DNA of 64,000 nucleotides from Roseiarcus sp036489975 (GCA_036489975.1 DASXES010000127.1:1-64000), one strand, 5' to 3'; positions 26,224 through 35,078 are shown, numbered from the stretch's first letter. Notes: generated by a model from the sequence alone, not told the origin. Numbers and translations are program-made.

Positions 26224-27335
26224 GCCGCACGCCTCGCGAGCGGCCAAGCGGGAGCGATGAGCAGTCGGCGGAAGATCAGAACCAAGGCGCCAGCGCACGC
26301 GGCAAGCGGGATCGTCCAGACGAAAATCGCGGCGGAAGGAGTTCCGACGGCGAGCGTCGTGGCCGCGAAGCCCAGCATGCGCACGCCGGCGAACGCCAGA
26401 ATCGCTCCCGCAATCGCGAGGCCGCGGCCCTGGCGGGTCGTTCGCGCCTCTCCGAGCGCGGCGAAGGCGATGAGACCGCCAGCGAAGGCGTAGAGGGGGC
26501 TCGCCAGGCGATCGAGCAGCTCACTACGGATATGGCCGAGGAGCGCCGGATCGGCGCGGTCCTTGGGGTCAGGAGCCATCAATTGGGCGGTCGTGCGTTC
26601 GTTTGGCCTTTTCATCGTGCTGACGGCGTGAATGAATTGCGACAGGTCGATCGTGTAGTCGTCAAAAGTCACCATCGCCGAGTCGCCAGCCGACTGTGGC
26701 CGCAATAGGACGCCCTTCGACAGCTGGAGGTAGCTCGTTCCGCCCCGGTCGACGGTTTTTCCCGCCTCCGCAATATAAGTCGTGATCCGGGTGGGATCGC
26801 GCTGGTCCTGCATGAAAACCCCGTGCAGCGCTCCATCGGGGGTGCGCTCGCGAAAGTGAAATACGAACCCCGCTTCAAGCTGGGAGAAAGCGCCCGGTCG
26901 GGCGAAATTGGCGATGAAATCTGCGTGAACGAAGGTCGTCAGCTTCTCGATCGCCCCGAAGCTCCAAGGCAAAACCTGGATATAGAGCTCGGCCACGACC
27001 GCGAACACCAACGCCGACAACAGCGCCATTGGGCGCAAAAGCCGCATCGGCGACACGCCTGAAGCCGCCATGACGACGAGCTCGCTGTCGCCGTTGAGCT
27101 TGTTGAGAGTGTAGAGAATCCCGGCGAACAGCGCCACCGGGGCGATGATGGCGATCAGCGAAGGCAGCGCCAGCCCGGTGATCATGAGAAATATCAGTAT
27201 CGTCTGGCCCTTGCTGGTGATCAGGTCGATCTGACGCAGCGCCTGGGTGACCCAGACGACGCCGGTCAGGACCACCAGGCCCGAGACAGCGGCGGTCGTC
27301 GCCGTCCTCAAGAGATAGCGTTCAATCTGGATCAT
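26220..27335 (-). CDS. lptF: LPS export ABC transporter permease LptF
   Basis: A 371-residue inner-membrane permease paralogous to LptG. It begins MIQIERYLLRTATTAAVSGLVVL, has the conserved PVALFAGILYTLNKLNGDSELVVMAASGVS segment between TM2 and TM3, a periplasmic jellyroll and three C-terminal membrane segments. It heads the lptF-lptG-lptD-pdxA-rsmA operon and is divergent from pepA, with about 250 bases between the two start codons. Confidence 0.94.
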   Translation of the reverse strand: MIQIERYLLRTATTAAVSGLVVLTGVVWVTQALRQIDLITSKGQTILIFLMITGLALPSLIAIIAPVALFAGILYTLNKLNGDSELVVMAASGVSPMRLLRPMALLSALVFAVVAELYIQVLPWSFGAIEKLTTFVHADFIANFARPGAFSQLEAGFVFHFRERTPDGALHGVFMQDQRDPTRITTYIAEAGKTVDRGGTSYLQLSKGVLLRPQSAGDSAMVTFDDYTIDLSQFIHAVSTMKRPNERTTAQLMAPDPKDRADPALLGHIRSELLDRLASPLYAFAGGLIAFAALGEARTTRQGRGLAIAGAILAFAGVRMLGFAATTLAVGTPSAAIFVWTIPLAACAGALVLIFRRLLIAPAWPLARRAA

Positions 27336-27589
27336 CGCCGACGTGTCATCTGGAGAACGAACGGCCGTGCGTAGAGTCGTCGCATCGTCCGCCCAGCCCT
27401 TGCCCTATGCGCCGTTTCATTGCAAACAAACTGCTCCTCGCGCCAGCGTCGACCCTTGACGGCTGAAATGTGCCGCCCAATCGCGGCGGCTTATTGACGA
27501 GCGTGGCAAACCCCCCGATATGTCGGCGCCCGCCGCCAGCGGCCCGGTTGGCGACGTGATGAAATCCGGACGAAGGAAACGCGTTGGTT

Positions 27590-29089
27590 ATGAGCGGAGC
27601 CGTCAAGATAACCTTTGGGGCCCTCTCCGCGACCAAAGGCGCCGCTCTCATGGTCTTTGTCGGGGCCGACATGAAGCCTGCCCCGACGGTGACCGCCCAG
27701 TTTGGCGATATCGAGCCGCTCATCCGCGCCGCGGCGAAGGCGTCCAACTTTCGCGGCGCCCTGCGCACCGCGATCGACATTCTGGCGCCAGCCGGCCTGG
27801 ACGCCTCCCGGTTGCTGGTCGTGGGCGTCGCTCAGGGCAAGGACAACGCACCGGTCGACTTCATGACGCTCGGCGGGTTCAGCTTTGGCAAGGTGGGGGG
27901 CGCAAAACGGGTCGAAGTCGCGTTCGAGGCCCCGTCGGGAACGTGGGATGGCGTGGCGGCGGCTGATTTTGCGCTCGGCCTTCGCCTGCGCGCCTATCGA
28001 TTCGACAAATACAAGACGCGCAGGAAAGGCCCGGAGGAGGAGAGCCTCGAGGCTCCCGATTTCGTCATCGGCTCGAGCCATGCGGTCGCCGCGCGAGCGG
28101 CGTCGCAGGAGCGCTTCGCCGTCGCCGAAGGGGTGGAGCTGGCGCGGAATCTGGTCAACGAGCCGCCCAACGTCCTCTTTCCCATCGAATTCGCCAATCG
28201 CGCCAAAGCGCTCGAAAAGCTCGGCGTCGATGTGGAGACGCTCGACGAGAAGGCGATGGGCAAACTGGGGATGAACGCGCTCCTCGCCGTCGGACGAGGA
28301 TCTGCGCGCGACAGCCGGCTTGTCGCCATGCGCTGGAACGGGGCGCGTTCAAAACGGACAAAACCAATCGCCGTCGTGGGCAAGGGGGTCTGTTTCGATT
28401 CCGGCGGAATATCCATCAAGCCTGCGGCTGGCATGGAGGATATGAAAGGCGACATGGGCGGCGCGGCCTGCGTTGTCGGGCTTATGCACGCGCTCGCCGC
28501 CCGGAAGGCGAAGGTCAATGTGGTCGGCATCATCGGCCTCGTCGAAAACATGCCGGACGGGGATGCGATCCGGCCGGGCGACATCATCACCTCGATGTCG
28601 GGGCAGACGATCGAGATCATCAATACGGACGCCGAAGGGCGGCTCGTTCTCGCCGACGCGCTCTGGTACGCGCAGGAGACTTACGCCCCCCGTGCGATCA
28701 TCGACCTTGCGACGCTGACCGGCGCGATCCTCGTCGCGCTCGGGAGCGAGATCGCGGGGCTCTTTTCCAATAACGACGAACTCGCCCAGCGGCTCGCCGC
28801 GGCGGGGGAAGCGTCAGGCGAGAAGATCTGGCGCATGCCGCTCGGCGCGAGCTTCGACAAGCTGATCGATTCCAAGTTCGCCGACATGAAGAACACCGGC
28901 GGGCGCCACGGCGGTTCGATCACGGCGGCGCAGTTCCTGCAACGGTTCGTCAAGGAGACGCCGTGGGCGCATCTCGATGTTGCGGGCGCCGCGATGGGCT
29001 CGCCCCCATCGGACATCAATCAGTCCTGGGGCTCGGGCTGGGGCGTGCGTCTTCTCAATCGTCTTTTGGCCGATTCCTACGAAGATTAG
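27590..29089 (+). CDS. pepA: Leucyl aminopeptidase (M17)
   Basis: About 499 residues; a cytosolic hexameric aminopeptidase that removes N-terminal residues, using two metal ions. The metal and catalytic blocks are KGVCFDSGGISIKPAAGM (Lys and Asp), MKGDMGGAA and NTDAEGRLVLADAL, the M17 signature. The N-terminal macro-like domain occupies roughly residues 1-160. A TTG two codons upstream (27584) lies closer to the GAAGGAA site and could also be used. It heads a plus-strand run with a secreted hypothetical protein and holC. Confidence 0.95.
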   Translation: MSGAVKITFGALSATKGAALMVFVGADMKPAPTVTAQFGDIEPLIRAAAKASNFRGALRTAIDILAPAGLDASRLLVVGVAQGKDNAPVDFMTLGGFSFGKVGGAKRVEVAFEAPSGTWDGVAAADFALGLRLRAYRFDKYKTRRKGPEEESLEAPDFVIGSSHAVAARAASQERFAVAEGVELARNLVNEPPNVLFPIEFANRAKALEKLGVDVETLDEKAMGKLGMNALLAVGRGSARDSRLVAMRWNGARSKRTKPIAVVGKGVCFDSGGISIKPAAGMEDMKGDMGGAACVVGLMHALAARKAKVNVVGIIGLVENMPDGDAIRPGDIITSMSGQTIEIINTDAEGRLVLADALWYAQETYAPRAIIDLATLTGAILVALGSEIAGLFSNNDELAQRLAAAGEASGEKIWRMPLGASFDKLIDSKFADMKNTGGRHGGSITAAQFLQRFVKETPWAHLDVAGAAMGSPPSDINQSWGSGWGVRLLNRLLADSYED

Positions 29090-29135
29090 GTTCTCGTTGA
29101 CGAATTGAGTCGAGAATCGGGCTTGAGGGGTCAGG

Positions 29136-29669
29136 ATGCGGATTCGGTCCACGATCTTCGCGCTCGCTGGCGCCTGGACCGCCTCGCTCGAGCCGGCCTG
29201 GGCGCTCGCCGGATGTGACGCCTTCACCAGCGCGCTGCGCACCGAGGCGAGCGACATGCAGGTCGAGTTCGGGCGCGCCGTCGTGGTGTCCCGCACGCGC
29301 TCCGATTCGAACGTGTTCGACGTGACCACGCGGGTGGACGTCGACGCGACCCTCACCTGTCACGGCGATCAATTCGTGCGCTTCGAGGCCCGCATCGGCG
29401 AGCCGGCCAACGCGCGCACCACCACCAATTTCGAGCGGTTTCAGACCGCGGCGCTGAAGGCGGCGCTGGGCTGGGACGCGGCCAAGAGCCGCGGCGTGCT
29501 CCGTGGCATGAGCTCGGATGCGACTGCGTATCTCGCGGCCTCGCGCCAGCGCGGCGACGTCTATGTGGCGGGCAAGACCGAGGAGCACGTGCCGGGCGGC
29601 GTTAGCCTCGGACTGATGGCGACGGGCGTTGACCGGACCTTCGTCATCGTCGGCCCCGCCGGCGAGTGA
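29136..29669 (+). CDS. Conserved exported hypothetical protein
   Basis: A 177-residue protein with a probable signal peptide (IFALAGAWTASLEPAWALAG). The mature part has no domain I recognise; it contains two well separated Cys residues (CDAFTSALR and TLTCHGDQFVRFEARI) that could form a disulfide, and it is predicted to be periplasmic. It lies between pepA and holC, and its stop overlaps the holC start, so it is probably co-transcribed with them. Function unknown. Confidence 0.7.
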   Translation: MRIRSTIFALAGAWTASLEPAWALAGCDAFTSALRTEASDMQVEFGRAVVVSRTRSDSNVFDVTTRVDVDATLTCHGDQFVRFEARIGEPANARTTTNFERFQTAALKAALGWDAAKSRGVLRGMSSDATAYLAASRQRGDVYVAGKTEEHVPGGVSLGLMATGVDRTFVIVGPAGE

Positions 29670-30118
29670 GCGAGGTCCGCTTTCATCATCTTGAGCGGCG
29701 CCGCGTCGATCAGGCGCTGCCCGGCCTGCTCGAGCTCGCGGCGCAGGAGGGCAGGCGCGTCGTCGTGCGCGCCTCGTCCGACGAGATGGTCGCCGCCCTC
29801 AACGAGCGGCTGTGGACCTACGATGACGCGAGCTTTCTCGCCCATGGCGCGGCCGGCGACGGCGATCCCATGAGCCAGCCGGTCTTCCTGACGAGCGAGG
29901 CGGAGAATCCCAACGCCGCGACGATGCTGGTCAGGCTTTCCGGCGCGGAGGCCGTCGAGTCCGACGATGCGTTCGATCTCATTGTTCTCATGTTCGACGG
30001 ACGCGACGAGACCGCGCTCGCCCAGGCGCGGGGCGAATGGCGGCGGCTCAAGGACCAGGAGCGCGCCATCAGCTATTGGCGCGAGACCGACGAGGGCGGC
30101 TGGGAGCGGGCGCGGTAG
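29666..30118 (+). CDS. holC: DNA polymerase III subunit chi
   Basis: A 150-residue protein with the HolC fold: it starts EVRFHHLERRRVDQALPGLLELAAQEGRRVVVR and continues LNERLWTYDDASFLAHG and QPVFLT, all standard for alphaproteobacterial chi. Chi connects the clamp loader to single-stranded DNA-binding protein at the replication fork. The GTG start overlaps the upstream stop codon as GTGA. pepA and holC are also neighbours in many proteobacteria. Confidence 0.93.
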   Translation: MSEVRFHHLERRRVDQALPGLLELAAQEGRRVVVRASSDEMVAALNERLWTYDDASFLAHGAAGDGDPMSQPVFLTSEAENPNAATMLVRLSGAEAVESDDAFDLIVLMFDGRDETALAQARGEWRRLKDQERAISYWRETDEGGWERAR

Positions 30119-30428
30119 GCTTGGATTTTCTGGACGCTCGCCGTTTCGCAGCGAAATGCCCTATTTCCGGCTATTGGATTTCCTTGGATTTCCTTGGATT
30201 CTCTCGTCCGAATCGAGACTTATCAATAGGTTACACGCGGCTTTCGGCGGACGCAATTTTCGCGGCCCTTTGGCCCGGGCGGCCGGCGGCGCCGAAGCTG
30301 GCGGCAGCGTTTCTGGCTTGCGGACGCGCGGAATTGTTCATGGAACGAGCCTAGCTGTCTTTCTGTTTTTCGGCAAGCAATTGTCGACCCTTGCCGCAGT
30401 CGTCAGGGCGGCGCCCTCTGAAACCGCC
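30119..30428. other. Intergenic stretch with a short tandem repeat
   Basis: About 310 bases with no gene visible. A 10-base unit TTGGATTTCC occurs in two full copies and one partial copy at 30174-30203, with a further loose match (TTGGATTTTC) at 30121. The stretch leads into the MarR promoter. I find no RNA fold or coding signal. Confidence 0.4.
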
Positions 30429-30457
30429 TTGACAGCCGGAAAATAATCGTGTATATA
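30429..30457 (+). promoter_or_regulatory. Sigma-70-type promoter of the MarR gene
   Basis: A perfect -35 box TTGACA at 30429-30434 is followed after exactly 17 bases by TATATA at 30452-30457. Transcription should begin around 30463-30465, only a few bases before the ATG at 30467, so the transcript would be leaderless or nearly so. The -10 box lies inside the palindrome at 30448-30461. Confidence 0.75.
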
Positions 30458-30461
30458 CACG
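30448..30461. promoter_or_regulatory. Operator palindrome, probable MarR autoregulation site
   Basis: CGTGTATATACACG is a perfect 14-base palindrome overlapping the -10 box of the adjacent MarR-type gene. MarR proteins bind such short palindromes as dimers and commonly repress their own promoter. A related sequence, GTGTAACTACAC, lies before the next gene. Confidence 0.7.
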
Positions 30462-30466
30462 TAACC

Positions 30467-30868
30467 ATGAGCGCCGCGGAAGTCGACTTTACCGCCACCC
30501 GGCAATGCGTGTGCACCGCCGCGCGCCGCCGGAGCCGGGATCTGACGCGCATGTTTGAAAAAGCGATGCGGGGCTCGGGCGTCCGCGGCCCCCAGTTCAC
30601 CCTTTTGGCGACTCTCGTTCAGACCGGTCCCTTGCCGACAACCCGCCTCGCCGACTTCCTCGGCCTCGAGCGAACGACCCTGACGCGCAACCTTGGTCCG
30701 CTCGTTCGGCATGGATATGTGCGGATCGATGAAGGCGAGGATCGTCGGGTTCGCAAGGTTGCGATCACGCCGGCCGGGAAAGAAGCCGCCCGCCACGCTT
30801 TTCCGTTCTGGAGGAAGGCTCAGGACGCCGCGCTGGCGGCCGCGGACGCCAGAGCCGCCAAAAGCTAG
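30467..30868 (+). CDS. MarR-type winged-helix transcriptional regulator
   Basis: About 133 residues. The winged-helix region runs from RGPQFTLLATLVQTGPLPTTRLADFLGLERTTLTRNLGPLVRHGYV through the wing DRRVRKVAITPAGKEAA, which is standard MarR. A Cys pair lies near the N terminus (RQCVCTAARR), as in relatives that sense redox or electrophiles, but sensing is inference. I start at ATG 30467: the promoter's -10 box and operator lie directly before it, so an earlier start in the same frame at 30449 would sit inside the promoter. It probably controls itself and the membrane protein that follows. Confidence 0.85.
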   Translation: MSAAEVDFTATRQCVCTAARRRSRDLTRMFEKAMRGSGVRGPQFTLLATLVQTGPLPTTRLADFLGLERTTLTRNLGPLVRHGYVRIDEGEDRRVRKVAITPAGKEAARHAFPFWRKAQDAALAAADARAAKS

Positions 30869-30885
30869 AAATTTTTGCCGCAAAG

Positions 30886-30899
30886 CGTGTAACTACACT
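30886..30899. promoter_or_regulatory. Second operator-like site before the membrane protein gene
   Basis: CGTGTAACTACACT carries the same GTGTA/TACAC arms as the palindrome at 30448-30461, differing at the centre and the outermost base. It sits about 16 bases before the start codon of the next gene, in a 46-base gap after the MarR gene. It would let the regulator control this gene separately. Confidence 0.55.
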
Positions 30900-30914
30900 G
30901 AAATGGAGGTCCTC

Positions 30915-31643
30915 ATGTTCGACATTCTGTCCACCGCGGAGTTGACGATCAGCGCCGCCGTCGTCGTCAGCTTTCTGTCTTTGACAATGGGGAAGACCGG
31001 GGGCCGGCGGCTCGCTGTCCTGCTCGCGCTCGGCGCATGGTTTGCGCTGGTTTTGGCGATCGGCGCGACTGGCGCGCTAACCCCCGCCCATGCGGGCGCG
31101 CCGGCGCTCGGCCTGACCGTCGTTCTGCCCATCGCGGCGCTCGTTTGGGCCTTTTTCGCCCTGCCGTCCGTCCGGACCGCGATAGCCGCGACTCCCCTGC
31201 CGGCGCTCGTCGCTGTCAATGCGATCCGCCTGCTCGGATTGACTTTCATCGGGCTTTACTCGCAAGGGCGGCTTCCGGCGCCGTTCGCGCCGAGCGCGGG
31301 CTGGGGCGACGTGTTCATCGGCGCGACCGCCCTGCCGGTCGCCTGGGCGACGATGCGGTTCGGCGCCCGCGTGCGGCCGGTTGTCTTCCTGTGGAACGCG
31401 CTCGGGGTCGCCGACCTCGTCGTCGCTCTCACGCTCGGGGCTTTGTCCGCGCCCGGCCCGCTTCAGGTTTTCGTTGGACCTCCCGACGCTTCGCCAATGA
31501 CCAGTTTGCCCTGGCTCATCATCCCGGGCTTTCTTGTCCCGATGCTCTTTTTCATTCACATCGTCATCTTCCACAGGCTTTTGGCCAGGACCGAAGCCTC
31601 GGAGCCTGTGTGGCTTGGCGACAACCAGCCGAAGCCGGCCTGA
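30915..31643 (+). CDS. Multi-pass membrane protein, unknown function
   Basis: A 242-residue integral membrane protein. Roughly six or seven hydrophobic helices are visible (for example LTISAAVVVSFLSLTM, LAVLLALGAWFALVLAIGA, LGLTVVLPIAALVWAFFAL, WLIIPGFLVPMLFFIHIVIF). I recognise no family signature. ATG at 30915 follows GGAGGT at four to five bases; the same frame stays open back through the MarR gene but that part is a shadow. It has an operator-like site shared with the MarR gene before it, so it may be the regulator's target. Confidence 0.75.
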   Translation: MFDILSTAELTISAAVVVSFLSLTMGKTGGRRLAVLLALGAWFALVLAIGATGALTPAHAGAPALGLTVVLPIAALVWAFFALPSVRTAIAATPLPALVAVNAIRLLGLTFIGLYSQGRLPAPFAPSAGWGDVFIGATALPVAWATMRFGARVRPVVFLWNALGVADLVVALTLGALSAPGPLQVFVGPPDASPMTSLPWLIIPGFLVPMLFFIHIVIFHRLLARTEASEPVWLGDNQPKPA

Positions 31644-31649
31644 AAACAG

Positions 31650-31678
31650 CGACGCCGGGGCGCAGGGCCCCGGCGTCG
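31650..31678. terminator. Strong hairpin between convergent genes
   Basis: CGACGCCGGGGC at 31650-31661 pairs completely with GCCCCGGCGTCG at 31667-31678, a 12-base GC-rich stem with a five-base loop. On the minus strand it is followed by CTGTTTTC, so it can act as an intrinsic terminator for degP; on the plus strand no T-run follows, so it may only slow the polymerase after the membrane protein gene. Confidence 0.65.
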
Positions 31679-31790
31679 AAGGTCGATCTGGCGGCCCGGC
31701 GAGCCGGAAACCTGACGCGCCGGGATCGAAACGGCGACGCGCTGTCCTCCCGGCCGGCGCGCCGCCGCCCCTTTGGCGTACGATTGGGTC

Positions 31791-33311
31791 TTACGCCTTG
31801 GGGAACGGGACCGCCACGAAGTGGGCGCCTTCGGCGGTCTGAATCCGCATCATCACCGCCTTCTTGCCCTGGCTCTTGGCGCTAGCGATCCCGGACTTCA
31901 CGTCCTGAGGGGTCGACACCGGCTTGCCCGAGACGTCGAGGATGACATTGCCAGCCGCCAATCCCTGCTCGGCCGCGGTTCCATTCGGATCGACGCCAAC
32001 GATGGCGACGCCCTTGTCGCCGGCGCCGGCGACGTCCTTGGCCGGAGCGATCTGGATGCCGAGCTGCACGCCCTTGTCGGTCAGCGACTGGCCATCAGCC
32101 TTGGCGACCTTCTCGCTCTTCTGATCGGCGAGCGTGATCTGAGCGGTCTTCTCGGCGCCGTCGCGCAGATAAGTCAGCTCCACCTTGTCGCTGGGCTTGA
32201 ACGAGCCGATGCGCATGGTGAGATCGGACGCGTCCTTGACCTCCTTGCCGTTGAGCTTGGTGATCACGTCGCCGGCCTTGAGGCCGGCCTCGGCGGCCGG
32301 CGTCCCGGGCATCGTCTGGTCGACGATCGCTCCGCCGGCGTCCTTGACGCCCATGCTGTCGGCCATCTCCTTGGTGAAAGGCTGGATGTTGACGCCGAGA
32401 TAGCCACGCGGAACCACCCCGCCATGCTCCAGCGACGCAATGACGGTGTCCGCCGTGGTCGAGGGAATGGCGAAGCCGATGCCGACGCTGCCGCCCGACG
32501 GCGAGTAGATCGCGGTGTTCACGCCGACGACCTGGCCCTGCATGTTGAACGTGGGGCCGCCCGAGTTGCCGCGGTTGATCGGCGCGTCGATCTGGATGAA
32601 GCGATCATACGGCCCATCGCCGATGTCGCGGCCCTCGGCCGAGACGATGCCCGCGGTCACCGTGCCGCCGAGGCCGTAAGGATTGCCGATCGCCACCACC
32701 CAGTCGCCGATGCGGGGCATTTCCTTGGAGAACGCGACGAACGGATAGTCGCCCTTCTCATTGACCTTGATGAGCGCGAGGTCGGTCTTCGGGTCGGTGC
32801 CGACAACCTTGGCGTCGAGCGTCTTGCCGTCCTGCGTGGTGACGCTGACGGTCTTGGCCTTCTGCACGACGTGGTTGTTGGTGACGATGTAGCCGTCGGC
32901 CGAAACGAAGAAGCCGGAGCCTTCGCCCATCATCATCGGATGCCTGGCCTGAGCCTGAGGCATGGCCCCGCCATCGGGGGCGCCGCCGAACTGCTTGAAG
33001 AACTTCTGGATTTCCGGGGGGAGATTGTCCATCTGGCCCTGGCTGGAAACGGCGCCATCGCCTTCGGCGTCTTCAGCGGGGATCTTGACCTTGACCGAAA
33101 CGACCGAGGCTTTGACGCGGTCGATCAGCGGCGCGAACGACGGAGCGTTCTGGGGCAGGCCGTCGGTGGAGACGGCCGCTGCATAAGCGGGGTGCGTCGG
33201 GGCAAGCGCGCCCGCGCCCAGGACGCCTGCGACGCCAAGCGAAGCGACCGCGACGGATGCGAGGATCGTGTTGCGTCGCCCCTGGGGGGTCGCAAGACCG
33301 GAAAATGACAT
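31791..33311 (-). CDS. degP: Periplasmic serine endoprotease, DegP/HtrA (Do) family
   Basis: A 506-residue protease-chaperone that degrades or refolds damaged envelope proteins. An N-terminal hydrophobic export signal is followed by the trypsin-like domain with the triad H in TNNHVVQKA, D in PKTDLALIKV and S in NRGNSGGPTF. Two PDZ domains follow (around residues 290-380 and 410-500, with RGYLGVNIQPF). A Met/Gly/Gln-rich segment lies between signal and protease domain (PDGGAMPQAQARHPMMMG). ATG at 33311 has GGAG eight bases upstream. It stands alone and ends before a strong hairpin. Confidence 0.94.
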   Translation of the reverse strand: MSFSGLATPQGRRNTILASVAVASLGVAGVLGAGALAPTHPAYAAAVSTDGLPQNAPSFAPLIDRVKASVVSVKVKIPAEDAEGDGAVSSQGQMDNLPPEIQKFFKQFGGAPDGGAMPQAQARHPMMMGEGSGFFVSADGYIVTNNHVVQKAKTVSVTTQDGKTLDAKVVGTDPKTDLALIKVNEKGDYPFVAFSKEMPRIGDWVVAIGNPYGLGGTVTAGIVSAEGRDIGDGPYDRFIQIDAPINRGNSGGPTFNMQGQVVGVNTAIYSPSGGSVGIGFAIPSTTADTVIASLEHGGVVPRGYLGVNIQPFTKEMADSMGVKDAGGAIVDQTMPGTPAAEAGLKAGDVITKLNGKEVKDASDLTMRIGSFKPSDKVELTYLRDGAEKTAQITLADQKSEKVAKADGQSLTDKGVQLGIQIAPAKDVAGAGDKGVAIVGVDPNGTAAEQGLAAGNVILDVSGKPVSTPQDVKSGIASAKSQGKKAVMMRIQTAEGAHFVAVPFPKA

Positions 33312-33447
33312 TGAGTTCGCTCCAAATTCGCTAGCTGACCGCCTTGGCGATCGATGGAGCGACCATGCGCCAAGGCGCCTATCCGGAAATTGGCCAGCGC
33401 ATTACGATTTCTCAAGGTTAGGGGGCCCCTCCCTTGGCGGGTTCTTT

Positions 33448-34221
33448 CTACCGATCCGCCGGCGTATGGATGACGAGCTTGTAGCCGGGCCGGTCCGTCG
33501 GGGCGAAGGTGTGCTGCGTGAGGCGCACGAGACCTTCGCGAGGATGGTTGAACAGGCGCAGCCCTCCCTCGCGAATCTGAACCGCCTGCTCGTCCCACGC
33601 TTCCGCAAAGAACGCGCTCTCAGCCCGCAGCGTTTCGACGAAAGCCTTGACCTCTGCGTCGCGAGAGGCGCGGGCGAAATCGGCGCGAAATTCGGCCAGC
33701 AGCCGTCGCGCTCTGTCGCTCCACGCCGGAATGAGGTCGCGAGCGGAAGGCTCGAGAAACACATAGCGCAGGAGGTTGCGCTGACAATCGCTGTCGAGCC
33801 AGCCGAGAAAAAGCCGCGCCGCCGCTTCGTTCCATGAGCACGCGTTCCAGAAGCGGTCGAGTCCGTAGGCCGGGTATTGAATCGCTTTGACGGCGGCGAT
33901 CAGGGACGGGGGCGCGTCCGCGGACGACCCCTGGGATCCTTCCGGATCGATACGTCCCGCAAGCTCGAACAGATAGTCGCGCTCGGCGCTCGACAGGGAG
34001 AGCGCCTGCGCGATGCGGCTGAGCGCTTCGGGGGAAGCCTGAACCGGCCGGCCCTGCTCGATCCAGGTGCACCAGGTCACGCTGATGCCGGCCTGGGCGG
34101 CGAGCTCCTCCCGGCGAAGACCCGACGTGCGCCTCCGTCCGGTCGCGGCCGCGGGCCGTATGCGCTCGCGATGAGCGCGCACGAATGCGCCCAGGAGCCG
34201 CCTTTGATCCGCTTCGAGCAT
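33448..34221 (-). CDS. MmyB-type helix-turn-helix transcriptional regulator
   Basis: A 257-residue regulator: an XRE-type helix-turn-helix (TSGLRREELAAQAGISVTWCTWIEQGRPVQAS, about residues 28-60) followed by the MmyB-like ligand-binding domain (PF17765), with NRFWNACSWNEAAARLF-type sequence and RRLLAEFRADFARASRDAEVKAFVE. I start at 34221 (MLEADQRRLLGAFVRAHRERIRP); the frame extends to 34278 without supporting features. MmyB-like domains are thought to bind small lipophilic ligands, and the genes commonly regulate a divergent enzyme gene; here that is a methyltransferase. Confidence 0.87.
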   Translation of the reverse strand: MLEADQRRLLGAFVRAHRERIRPAAATGRRRTSGLRREELAAQAGISVTWCTWIEQGRPVQASPEALSRIAQALSLSSAERDYLFELAGRIDPEGSQGSSADAPPSLIAAVKAIQYPAYGLDRFWNACSWNEAAARLFLGWLDSDCQRNLLRYVFLEPSARDLIPAWSDRARRLLAEFRADFARASRDAEVKAFVETLRAESAFFAEAWDEQAVQIREGGLRLFNHPREGLVRLTQHTFAPTDRPGYKLVIHTPADR

Positions 34222-34228
34222 GGCAGGT

Positions 34229-34260
34229 GTTGTACTAGGATAAGATTCGATCTTGTAACA
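34229..34260. promoter_or_regulatory. Candidate operator in the MmyB/methyltransferase divergent region
   Basis: AAGAT at 34242-34246 and ATCTT at 34250-34254 form a small inverted repeat around TCG, flanked at longer distance by TGTTGTAC and GTAACA. The 86-base divergent region is the only place for the regulator's site. No consensus for this family is known to me. Confidence 0.3.
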
Positions 34261-34307
34261 GTGTAAATCGAGATGCAACCGTCCGGGAACGGAAAAGGAG
34301 CCAATAC

Positions 34308-35072
34308 ATGATCGAGGCCCATGAGAGAGTCGTCGAGGCCCAGTTCGGTCCTCAGGCGAAAGCCTATGTCGAAAGCGCGGTCCACAGTCAGGGGGCGGAC
34401 CTCGATGCGATCGGAGCGCTGGCGAAGAAGCTCAGCCCGGAGGTGGCGCTCGATCTCGGCGCCGGCGGGGGCCACGTCGCCTACGCTCTCGCCCGCCATG
34501 CCCGCCGGGTCATTGCGACGGATCTGTCGTCCCAGATGCTGGCGGCTATCGCCGAGGCGGCGCGCAAAAAGGGCCTGGGCAACATCGAGACCGCTGAAGC
34601 CCCGGCCGAGCGGCTCCCGTTTGAAGACGGGATGTTCGACTTTGTCGCCTCCCGGTTCTCCACCCATCACTGGCAAGACTTCGAGGCCGGGCTTCGGGAA
34701 GCGCGGCGTACCTTGAAATGGGGCGGCCGGGCCGTGTTCGTCGACGTCTATGCTCCGGGCCAGGCGCTTTTCGACACGCATCTGCAGGCGATCGAACTGT
34801 TGCGCGACCATTCCCATGTTCGCGACTATTCCTGCGCGCAATGGCTGGACTCGCTCGCCCGCGCGCGCTTCGCGCCCGAGTCCTGCCGCACGTGGCGGCT
34901 CAGGATGGATTTCCCCGTCTGGATCGCGCGCATGCGAACCCCTGAAGACCAGGTAAGGGCGATCAGAGCCCTCCAGAACGCCGCCTCGGCGGAGACGAAA
35001 GCGCATTTCGCGATCGAGCCGGACGGTTCGTTTCTTCTCGACGTCCTGATGATCGAGGCGTCGACGGCGTGA
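34308..35072 (+). CDS. Class I SAM-dependent methyltransferase
   Basis: A 254-residue methyltransferase of the UbiE/Methyltransf_11 type. The SAM site ALDLGAGGGHVAYAL lies near residue 50, followed by RVIATDLSSQML (acidic residue binding ribose), AERLPFEDGMFDFVASRFSTHHW, and the post-II block RRTLKWGGRAVFVDVYAP. Substrate unknown. It is divergent from an MmyB-type regulator and so likely under its control. It ends before a GC-rich hairpin shared with the convergent xylB. Confidence 0.9.
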   Translation: MIEAHERVVEAQFGPQAKAYVESAVHSQGADLDAIGALAKKLSPEVALDLGAGGGHVAYALARHARRVIATDLSSQMLAAIAEAARKKGLGNIETAEAPAERLPFEDGMFDFVASRFSTHHWQDFEAGLREARRTLKWGGRAVFVDVYAPGQALFDTHLQAIELLRDHSHVRDYSCAQWLDSLARARFAPESCRTWRLRMDFPVWIARMRTPEDQVRAIRALQNAASAETKAHFAIEPDGSFLLDVLMIEASTA

Positions 35073-35078
35073 GCGCCA

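Noticed and set aside
30693..30914. N-terminal extension of the membrane protein
   Set aside because: It overlaps the MarR gene in another frame; GGAGGT just before 30915 marks the real start.
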